Source: CAXBES01 sp965367015 (lineage in GTDB: Bacteria; Bacteroidota; Bacteroidia; Flavobacteriales; Flavobacteriaceae). Taken from it: a DNA stretch of 14,143 bases. The position numbers and the translations under genes were made by a program. How positions within the stretch are numbered: the stretch's first letter is position 1; every line of letters starts with the position of its first letter. Below, piece after piece: positions 7,018 to 13,185 of this stretch. The notes under the pieces were generated by a model. That model was not told where the DNA came from and did no database searches. It saw only the letters and a program-made list of their open reading frames with translations. The DNA lies in NCBI GenBank assembly GCA_965367015.1, contig CBDUGY010000077.1:1-14143 (forward strand), in the 5' to 3' direction.

Positions 7018-7821
7018 CTATTGTTGCTCGTTCAAGTTCCAGTTATAATCTTTATATTCTATAGTAACAGTTGGTTCGATTTTAGTCGTACTAAATTTGT
7101 TGATATAACCTATTACATTTTGTTGGCCACTTACAACGAAATCTTTTTTGTACCAATCGAAAATAGAGGATAATTTTGGACTATCGGCTGAAATATCATT
7201 TTTATCACTATTAATAAAGGCACTGGCGGCCTTATCTAACTGTTCATTAATTTTAGACGCAGTGAACGCTTCATTCAATAATTTCGGGCAGGAAATAGAA
7301 GCACAATTAATTGCGAAATGTATTCTTGGTTCGTTCATTTTTCGTAGGATTCCGTTTTCAATACCTCCGAGCGACAATTTATTATTACCTATAGGTACAA
7401 TTCCTTTTGTCCAAGGTCCGTCGATATCCTTTATGCTCTTAACCGGGTAGTTATCAATTATTAGATCTACCGTATAGGCGTTATAAATATTGATATAATA
7501 AGCTAATAATTCCTGAACGCTCCAATCATCATTTGGTTCTTTAGCAGAAAGCATATTCAAATAAGCATTTAGTTCTTCGCTATCTTTTTTGAACCCCTTA
7601 TAATCAACCATTCCTTCATTATCAACATATTTTTTTAGCAGCCTATCCCAGCCGGAATGATCAATGTTTACTTTCGAATTAGCTGTGGTAGAAGTTAATT
7701 TCTCAGGAACTTCCTTTGTGGGTTGTCCCTGACTACTAATTCCTGCTGCCGAAAGTAAATTACAACTGTAAATAGTTGCGAGTAAAATTAGTAAAGTGGC
7801 AATTTTTGCAATGTAATTCAT
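7018..7821 (-). CDS. DUF547 domain lipoprotein
   Basis: A 267-residue protein with an N-terminal hydrophobic segment (6-18) ending in IYSC, with Cys20 as likely lipidated residue, so probably a lipoprotein. After a low-complexity linker (about 22-55), one DUF547 domain follows: AYYINIYNAYTVDLIIDNYP (107-126), LGGIENGILR (151-160), RIHFAINCASISCP (H168, C173 and C178), FDWYKKDF (221-228) and a terminal YNWNLN. These blocks match, in order, those of the shorter DUF547 protein at 2153-2869, including the His and the C-x4-C-P pair. The domain's activity is unknown. From memory, DUF547 genes recur near ArsS and TIGR04283 genes in other bacteria. The gene lies between the sterol-desaturase-fold gene (30 bp upstream) and the TIGR04283 glycosyltransferase (51 bp downstream), so all three probably share a transcript. 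Confidence 0.87.
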   Translation of the reverse strand: MNYIAKIATLLILLATIYSCNLLSAAGISSQGQPTKEVPEKLTSTTANSKVNIDHSGWDRLLKKYVDNEGMVDYKGFKKDSEELNAYLNMLSAKEPNDDWSVQELLAYYINIYNAYTVDLIIDNYPVKSIKDIDGPWTKGIVPIGNNKLSLGGIENGILRKMNEPRIHFAINCASISCPKLLNEAFTASKINEQLDKAASAFINSDKNDISADSPKLSSIFDWYKKDFVVSGQQNVIGYINKFSTTKIEPTVTIEYKDYNWNLNEQQ

Positions 7822-7851
7822 ATGTATAGTATTAATTTCTGTGTCTAATAT

Positions 7852-8748
7852 CTACGAAGTAGATTCCTTTTTAGTTTTCAAAGGATAAATTTCCTGCTCT
7901 ACAAACCCCTTCGGAAAGAGTTCGTCTCCATGAAATCCGATCTCAATATCGCGCCCATCGTAAGGGACATGATCTGTTTTAAAAAGATAATCCCAAACAC
8001 TTAATGTTAAACCATAATTAACACCGTATTTGGCGTGTTTTGGTAAAACTTTAGCGTGATGCCAAATATGCATCTTAGGATTATTAAAAATATATTTTAA
8101 GAACCCGTAGTCCCAGCCCAGATTCGCGTGATTTAAATGCCCAACAGTTAGCGCAAAGAAGTGAACAATCGCAACATCCTGAGCGTCAAAACCACCAATA
8201 ATTGCAATTGGAATGTACAGAAGCGATTTATATACGATGGGTTCCATCCAGTGATATCGTAGATGAGCGGCAAAGCCCATTTCCTTTACCGAGTGATGAA
8301 CTTTGTGAAAATTCCAAAGAAACGGAACACGGTGTAGCAAACGATGTGTATTCCATTGAACAAAGTCTGAAACAAGGAAGAATACCACAAGCCCTAATCC
8401 ATAGGGTAGCGCATCAATATCGAATAATTCAAAATTCGAAACTTTTAGATTCACCAGTGATAGAAGATCATTAAATAATGCTTCGGCGGTATTCGAGAGA
8501 AATATCAGTACAATTAAATTCAGAAGAAAAAAATTAAAGAACATATAGAATGTGTCCAGAAAAAAATCCTTTCTGAATATCTTTTGATCTTTTCGCCACG
8601 GAAAGGTAATTTCCAGAAACCAAACGACCAATGAAACAATTATTAGTCCGTAGAAATAATTGTCCCAATGAAAACTTGTAATTTCCTTTAGCAAGTAATT
8701 CCAATATCCGGAATATGATTCTTTAAATATGTCTAAATACTTTTCCAT
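7852..8748 (-). CDS. Membrane diiron enzyme of the sterol desaturase / fatty acid hydroxylase superfamily
   Basis: A 298-residue integral membrane protein with hydrophobic spans at about 33-48, 66-86, 115-131, 172-186 and 192-203. The histidine boxes of the superfamily are complete: HRLLH (135-139), HKVHH (148-152), HLNH (204-207) and HIWHH (227-231), followed by KHAKYGVNYG. These bind the diiron centre that uses O2 and electrons to hydroxylate or desaturate a lipid-like substrate. The superfamily covers sterol desaturases, carotenoid and fatty-acid hydroxylases and alkylglycerol monooxygenase, so the substrate cannot be named from sequence. It heads the unit with DUF547 and TIGR04283 genes inside the arsenosugar locus, which suggests (inference) modification of a lipid aglycone. 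A good -7 box lies 47 bp upstream of its ATG. Confidence 0.87.
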   Translation of the reverse strand: MEKYLDIFKESYSGYWNYLLKEITSFHWDNYFYGLIIVSLVVWFLEITFPWRKDQKIFRKDFFLDTFYMFFNFFLLNLIVLIFLSNTAEALFNDLLSLVNLKVSNFELFDIDALPYGLGLVVFFLVSDFVQWNTHRLLHRVPFLWNFHKVHHSVKEMGFAAHLRYHWMEPIVYKSLLYIPIAIIGGFDAQDVAIVHFFALTVGHLNHANLGWDYGFLKYIFNNPKMHIWHHAKVLPKHAKYGVNYGLTLSVWDYLFKTDHVPYDGRDIEIGFHGDELFPKGFVEQEIYPLKTKKESTS

Positions 8749-8794
8749 TTCTTTTTGCCTAGAACTTAGTCGGTTGAAATTTTAACTAATTTCA

Positions 8795-8802
8795 CAAAAC
8801 TA
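8795..8802 (-). promoter_or_regulatory. Bacteroidetes -7 promoter box for the sterol-desaturase-fold/DUF547/GT2 unit
   Basis: On the minus strand this reads TAGTTTTG, a perfect TAnnTTTG. A weak -33 candidate (TATG, three of four bases) lies about 20 bases upstream. The predicted leader is about 40 bases. This supports a second transcription unit within the locus, downstream of the PiT gene. Confidence 0.45.
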
Positions 8803-8872
8803 ATATTAAAATACCGCATAATCATATTTACTTCTCAACGATGGAGTGGTATGATATAATAAGGTTTTAGTA

Positions 8873-8885
8873 GTACTAATAGTAC
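8873..8885. promoter_or_regulatory. Small palindrome upstream of the sterol-desaturase promoter
   Basis: GTACTA and TAGTAC form a perfect 6-bp inverted repeat around a single A. It lies about 70 bp upstream of the -7 box at 8795-8802, where an activator or accessory site could sit. It is short enough to be chance. Confidence 0.2.
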
Positions 8886-9003
8886 ATCGCTAAATACCTA
8901 ATAATTTTAGGATAATTGAAATAAAATAGGGAGTCTCTACGACCTGGGACAGAAAAACTTAAAACAGAAATATGAAATCGAGAACATGACACAATTATGA
9001 ATA

Positions 9004-10116
9004 TTAAACTAAATTCTCTAATAACAAAAAGATAAATCCGCTCGCCAAGGCAGCAATGGGAAGGGTTAACACCCATGAAAGTAATATTTTGGTTATCATT
9101 TTAACATCAGCTTTTTTGGTTACGGTTCCTATTCCAAAAATAGAACCTACAGAAACATGCGTAGTAGAGACCGGTAAACCATGAATACTAGCAGTTGTAA
9201 CCAAGAGACCAGTTATCATATTTGCTGTAAAGCCCTGACCATGATTCATGGGCGTAATTTTTTTGCTCATTGTAATTCCCACCTTCTTGGCATTTAGAAG
9301 TCCTCCTGCGGCCATCGTGATGGCAACAGCGATCATTCCCCATTTAATATCGATCATATTAATTATAAGTAAGAGACCTACTATTTTTGGGGTATCGTTG
9401 AGACCTCTGGCGAAACTTACAACACCGGCACTTATGAAGTGTAAGGAGTCTAGAACTTTTTGTGATGTAATGCCTAAAATACGACCATCATAGGTATCTC
9501 CACATCCTTTTTTACAACGAGTAATTTCTACCGTTGAAGCGGCATCCATGGTAAGAGTTGAGTTTTGAAACGTAGTTGCAGGTTGCTTTTCAGAAACACA
9601 AATACAGCTCTTTTTTGTAACTCCTAATTTTTTTCTGAAAGATCTGAAAATTAAATAGACAAGTAAACTGAGAATTGCAGCCATTAACGGACTCAAAATC
9701 AAGGGGATTAAAAATACCTTTCCGAGTTTTATAAAATTGAAATCGGCACCAATAGCCATCACGCCTGCGCCGAACAAACCTCCAACTAAGGCATGTGTTG
9801 TAGAAATCGGCATCCCGATTTTTGTCGCTAAATATACCGTTAGTGCTGCTCCAAAGGCGATAGAGATCGCGAAGGAAGGATTCTGAATTAAATCGTCGGG
9901 CACCAATCCTTTTCCGGAAAAGTTTTTAACCAGTGCTTCTGCCAAAAATATGGCGGCAATAGAACCTGCAAAGGTAGTTACCGTGGCCCAGCTTATCGCT
10001 TTTTTATAATTCGTCGTACCACTCCCGAAGAGTGTGGCTACACCCTTAAAATTGTCATTAGCACCATTGCTATAAGCGAGAAAACATGCAGCAACAAAGA
10101 GTAATACAAAAATCAT
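9004..10116 (-). CDS. PiT-family inorganic phosphate (arsenate) transporter
   Basis: A 370-residue polytopic membrane protein of the PiT/PHO4 family with the internal duplication typical of the family. NGANDNFKG (17-25) and ARGLNDTPKI (236-245) are the paired phosphate-binding signatures. PISTTHALVGGLFGAG (103-118) and PVSTTHVSVGSIFGIG (315-330) are the second pair. A hydrophilic central loop (about 160-225) carries four cysteines as C171-x-C173 and C201-x3-C205. PiT carriers move phosphate with a cation and generally accept arsenate. In this locus the natural reading is arsenate entry into, or oxyanion exchange for, the arsenosugar pathway. The gene follows arsM after 75 bp. The stop is followed by a 255-bp gap before the next transcription unit. 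Confidence 0.92.
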   Translation of the reverse strand: MIFVLLFVAACFLAYSNGANDNFKGVATLFGSGTTNYKKAISWATVTTFAGSIAAIFLAEALVKNFSGKGLVPDDLIQNPSFAISIAFGAALTVYLATKIGMPISTTHALVGGLFGAGVMAIGADFNFIKLGKVFLIPLILSPLMAAILSLLVYLIFRSFRKKLGVTKKSCICVSEKQPATTFQNSTLTMDAASTVEITRCKKGCGDTYDGRILGITSQKVLDSLHFISAGVVSFARGLNDTPKIVGLLLIINMIDIKWGMIAVAITMAAGGLLNAKKVGITMSKKITPMNHGQGFTANMITGLLVTTASIHGLPVSTTHVSVGSIFGIGTVTKKADVKMITKILLSWVLTLPIAALASGFIFLLLENLV

Positions 10117-10169
10117 AGTTTAGTGGGTTTGAGTTCAATACCGTAAGCAAATAAAATTCATCAGATTTT

Positions 10170-10194
10170 AAAAAAATAAAGTCTTATTGCTTTA
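10170..10194 (-). terminator. Weak terminator or attenuator at the arsM stop codon
   Basis: On the minus strand TAAAG (10194-10190, starting in the arsM stop codon) can pair with CTTTA (10181-10177) across an 8-base loop, followed by seven T residues (10176-10170). The 5-bp AT-rich stem is weak, so it may only reduce read-through into the transporter gene. Confidence 0.25.
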
Positions 10195-11160
10195 ACAACA
10201 ACCACCACCATCGTAATGAAAAGTAGATTCACTGAAATAAATGTCGTCCCTGCCTAAACTTTTAAGGGCGCCTGCAGTTTTATCACAAATTGCCAGAGGT
10301 TGATTTTTGAGCAGAATGTGACCTAGTTTATCATCAAAATAATCATCTTCCCCATAATATATTGCCGCTTTTCCGGTAAAGACACACGGACCATCTTCGG
10401 GCATCGGATCTTTTATCGCAGCTACTTCAATGGATTCGATGTAGATTAATTCATGGGTTGGATAATTCTTCGGATCAAGGATTCTGTATGGTTTGCGAGC
10501 TCGGATCTCGATGGTGCCAAAGCCAACATCGGTGAGCGCTTTCACGTATTCGGCAATGGGTAAGCTCCCACTTAAACACAAAGCCCTAAGACGCGCGTCA
10601 TTTCGCAATGTTTCGTTCATAGGTTGTTCGCAAGTTGGATCGCTCATAACTAAGCGTCCGTGTGGTTTTAGTACACGATACATTTCTTCAATCGCTTTTT
10701 TAAGGTCTTCAGCCTTAAAAATATTAAAGAGACAATTTTGTGCTGCAACATCAATTGAATTGTCATCAACAGGTAGATGTAAGGCATCACCTTTTTTTAA
10801 ATCCACAAAGTCACTTTTAAACCATGAATTCATTTCTTCTGCCACTTTAAAGTTTTTACGAGACGCTTCGAGCATTTCATCAACAACATCAATACCAATA
10901 ACTCCTCCTTTTTGACGATTGAAATAGGAGAATTGTAATAGCTCCATGCCTCCGCCAACACCCACGTAAAGAGTCTTGGGATTATTGGTAAGGTCTCGTG
11001 CGTTTACCGTACTTCCGCACCCATAATTCATTTCCTGCATTATTTTAGGAATCTTTAGGCCCGGTAACTCCCAAATTGGATTGGTAGTACAACAGAGTCC
11101 GACATCAGGAGTCAGTGCTGCTTCTTTGTAAACGTCGTGTGTAGTATCTAGATAACTCAT
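10192..11160 (-). CDS. arsM: Arsenite S-adenosylmethionine methyltransferase ArsM, arsenosugar type
   Basis: A 322-residue class I SAM methyltransferase that methylates As(III) to mono- and dimethylarsenic. The SAM-binding loop is LYVGVGGGMEL (64-74), acidic strand 2 is IGIDVVDEM (88-96), and later motifs are LKKGDALHLP and RVLKPHGRLVMSDP (162-175). The three conserved arsenic-binding cysteines of ArsM fit Cys48 (NYGCG), Cys143 (QNCLFNI) and Cys195 (ALCLSG). Extra cysteines occur at 23-24 (GLCCTTNP), 177, 259, 292 and as a terminal Gly-Gly-Gly-Cys-Cys. The roughly 90 residues after about 230 form the C-terminal domain. It is cytoplasmic, with no signal peptide. Genes for the SAM-radical partner ArsS, PNP and a TIGR04282 transferase precede it on the same strand (79 bp after the PNP gene), identifying it as the arsenosugar-pathway ArsM rather than a detoxification-only enzyme. 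No ArsR gene is visible. Confidence 0.93.
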   Translation of the reverse strand: MSYLDTTHDVYKEAALTPDVGLCCTTNPIWELPGLKIPKIMQEMNYGCGSTVNARDLTNNPKTLYVGVGGGMELLQFSYFNRQKGGVIGIDVVDEMLEASRKNFKVAEEMNSWFKSDFVDLKKGDALHLPVDDNSIDVAAQNCLFNIFKAEDLKKAIEEMYRVLKPHGRLVMSDPTCEQPMNETLRNDARLRALCLSGSLPIAEYVKALTDVGFGTIEIRARKPYRILDPKNYPTHELIYIESIEVAAIKDPMPEDGPCVFTGKAAIYYGEDDYFDDKLGHILLKNQPLAICDKTAGALKSLGRDDIYFSESTFHYDGGGCC

Positions 11161-11239
11161 AGCTTTAATATTTGGTATTTAGCCCACCGATAACAAATAT
11201 CAGTTTAGGGCAAGTTTTTTAAATTTCAGCTTTCCGCAG

Positions 11240-12052
11240 TTATAATTCTTTTATCAATTCTGTGAAAACTGTGATCATATCAGGTTCTGCTTTTCCAGCC
11301 ATCGCGATAATCTCGGGAATATCTACAGGTTTTAAATCATCGGGATCACATTCATCTGTTAGTACTGATAAGGCTGAAACCCGAAGCCCCAGGTGATTCG
11401 CAACGATAACCTCCGGTACAGTGCTCATTCCAACTGCATCGGCACCTATAATTTTGAGATATCTGTATTCGGCGCGGGTTTCCAATTGTGGTCCTACCAC
11501 ACTGGCATAAACTCCCTTGTGTAATTTAATTTTGTGTTTTTTGGCGATCTCTTCGATCTTGGAATTCATTTCTAAGTCGTAAGGTGCACTCATATCTACA
11601 AATCGTTCACCCAGCTTTTCGATGCCCTTATAGGCCAAAGGTGAACCACCCTGCAAATTTATATGATCGTCAATCAGCATAATTTCTCCTTTTTTGAAGC
11701 TTTTGTTAATGGCTCCAGAAGCATTGCTCACTAATAGTTTTTGTATACCTAATTCCCGCATTACCCGCACAGGGAAAGTAACATCACGTAATGAATATCC
11801 TTCGTAAAGATGGAATCGCCCTTGCATTACTATTACTTTTTTATTTGAGAGAGTTCCATAGATCAGTTTTCCTTTATGGAATTCTACGGTGGCGGTTGGA
11901 AAGTTGGGAATATGGTTATAACTTATTTCTGCTATTACCTTGATATTCTCTAAAATCTGCCCCAAGCCGGTGCCTAAGATTATTCCAATTTCGGGTGTCT
12001 CAAAACCTCGTTGGCGCAAAAAATCGGCAGATTGCTTTATAAATTTACTCAT
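11240..12052 (-). CDS. Purine nucleoside phosphorylase (PNP/MTAP family, trimeric type), probably arsenosugar-pathway
   Basis: A 270-residue protein of the PNP/MTAP (family 2) phosphorylases. Landmarks are the phosphate loop ILGTGLG (25-31), MQGRFHLYEGY (76-86), LVSNASGAIN (107-116), VGPQLETRAE (186-195, with Glu191 matching the purine-contacting Glu of human PNP), GADAVGMSTVPEV (203-215) and SVLTDECD (229-236). At the position of the human PNP Asn243 there is Asp233, as in MTAP-type enzymes that accept 6-aminopurines. This is compatible with cleavage of an adenosine derivative. In this context the inferred reaction is phosphorolysis of 5'-deoxy-5'-dimethylarsinoyl-adenosine to adenine and the arsenoribose 1-phosphate. 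The gene starts 1 bp after the stop of the TIGR04282 gene, so the two are translationally coupled. A housekeeping purine-salvage role remains possible, because I recall related Bacteroidetes PNPs with the same TDECD motif. Confidence 0.88.
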   Translation of the reverse strand: MSKFIKQSADFLRQRGFETPEIGIILGTGLGQILENIKVIAEISYNHIPNFPTATVEFHKGKLIYGTLSNKKVIVMQGRFHLYEGYSLRDVTFPVRVMRELGIQKLLVSNASGAINKSFKKGEIMLIDDHINLQGGSPLAYKGIEKLGERFVDMSAPYDLEMNSKIEEIAKKHKIKLHKGVYASVVGPQLETRAEYRYLKIIGADAVGMSTVPEVIVANHLGLRVSALSVLTDECDPDDLKPVDIPEIIAMAGKAEPDMITVFTELIKEL

Positions 12053-12053
12053 G

Positions 12054-12668
12054 TCAATTTGAAATTTTATCTATAAATTGATCGAAAACTTTAAGCCCTT
12101 TAATGTCCTCATAATAATCGATATCATTACGAATAGGCAATTTTTCGACACTCTCATCAGCAAGATCACAGATTGTGTCGTGGAGGACCGTATTGGTTCC
12201 CCAGGTTTTATTTCTGAAAAGTTCTCTTTTCATTTTGGTCATTCCCAGTAAATAGTAGCCACCATCCTCTGCGGGACCAATTACAAAATTGTGGTTTTCC
12301 AGCGCCGAAAATGCTGCGTGAATATCATTGCCGTTAAGATCGTACATATCACTTCCTATAATAATAATTCTTTCAAATCCTTCATCAAAGCCTTCTTCAA
12401 AAGCAAATTGCATTCTTGCTCCAAGATCGTCTCCTCTCTGTACTTTTTTTTTGAATATGGCCTCATTCCAAATATCATTTTCACGCACTTTTATACTGTA
12501 ATGTACTTGCTTTTCAACAGCTAAATCCTTGGTTATCGCAACCGTATGGTTAAGGAGAAACTTGTAAATTTCTAACGCAGCAACATCTCCAACAGTCGCA
12601 GCCAGGCGAGTCTTGCATTTACCCAGTTCTGGATTTCTTGTGAATATGATTAATAAATCTTTACTCAT
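12054..12668 (-). CDS. TIGR04282-type transferase (DUF2064, GT-A/nucleotidyltransferase-like), arsenosugar-associated
   Basis: 204 residues from the preferred ATG at 12668; an in-frame ATG five codons earlier (12683) is possible but would extend the overlap with the rhodanese gene. The N-terminal LLIIFTRNPELGKCKTRL matches the family start, which supports the shorter protein. Further motifs are RGDDLGARM (78-86), IIGSDMYDL (103-111, the metal/nucleotide aspartate), GPAEDGGYYLLG (131-142) and KTWGTNTV (154-161). This is the DUF2064/TIGR04282 family, formerly 'transferase 1, rSAM/selenodomain-associated', with a CofC/MobA-like GT-A fold. It could activate the arsenoribose 1-phosphate as a nucleotide sugar or transfer the sugar itself; sequence does not decide. 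The start overlaps the rhodanese stop by 8 bp (ATGAGTAA) and the stop lies 1 bp before the PNP start. Confidence 0.88.
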   Translation of the reverse strand: MSKDLLIIFTRNPELGKCKTRLAATVGDVAALEIYKFLLNHTVAITKDLAVEKQVHYSIKVRENDIWNEAIFKKKVQRGDDLGARMQFAFEEGFDEGFERIIIIGSDMYDLNGNDIHAAFSALENHNFVIGPAEDGGYYLLGMTKMKRELFRNKTWGTNTVLHDTICDLADESVEKLPIRNDIDYYEDIKGLKVFDQFIDKISN

Positions 12669-13164
12669 ATACTTTCTCTCCATTTGTCAGCCATCTTCCC
12701 CATAATCTAGAGAATGCATGTACTTTTTCGGTATTATTTCCTTCAGTATCTACAACTTGGTATCCCTTATTTTTCCATTCGAAAATACCTCCATAGAGAT
12801 TCTTCACATTTGTATAGCCTGCCTTCTGAAGCTTTTCTCCAATTTGTTCGGAACGGATTCCGAGAGAACAGTAAACGACAATAGGAGTGTCTTTATCTTT
12901 TAATTTTGCCGACACCTCTTCTGAAGAAAAATTATTAAAACCCACAAATTTTGCTGATTTGATATGACTAACCTCATATTCTTCAGTTTCTCGGGCATCT
13001 AATAATACCACATCTTCATTTACCTGAAGCATCCTTAGACCTTCCACCGAAACGTAAGGCACACTTCTGGTATTATAAATTTCCAGGAGCATGTCCAAAG
13101 ACTTTTGGGCGCTTGCATTAGCCGTTAGAAAAATAATAAATATGAAGAGAAAGTTAATTTTCAT
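12661..13164 (-). CDS. Exported single-domain rhodanese-like protein
   Basis: A 167-residue protein with a signal peptide (hydrophobic 4-15, probable cleavage after ANASA at residue 19), so it should act in the periplasm. The single rhodanese domain shows LLDARETEEYEVSHI (54-68), the active-site loop CSLGIRS with Cys99 (99-105) and NLYGGIFEWKNKG (122-134). The intact Cys suggests persulfide, thiol or metalloid chemistry rather than a dead domain. A short tail with SRLWGRWL (152-159) follows. It lies 21 bp after arsS and overlaps the TIGR04282 gene by 8 bp, so it belongs to the arsenosugar operon, although no rhodanese step is established there. Sulfur transfer to arsenic (thio-arsenosugars) or handling of As(III)-thiol adducts are speculative ideas. 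Confidence 0.88.
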   Translation of the reverse strand: MKINFLFIFIIFLTANASAQKSLDMLLEIYNTRSVPYVSVEGLRMLQVNEDVVLLDARETEEYEVSHIKSAKFVGFNNFSSEEVSAKLKDKDTPIVVYCSLGIRSEQIGEKLQKAGYTNVKNLYGGIFEWKNKGYQVVDTEGNNTEKVHAFSRLWGRWLTNGEKVYE

Positions 13165-13185
13165 AAAAGAAAGGAGCTGTTTATG

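Noticed and set aside
8202..8474. Plus-strand open frame of 90 codons opposite the sterol-desaturase-fold gene
   Set aside because: It is antisense to a gene with complete histidine boxes and shows no recognisable domain, signal or start context.
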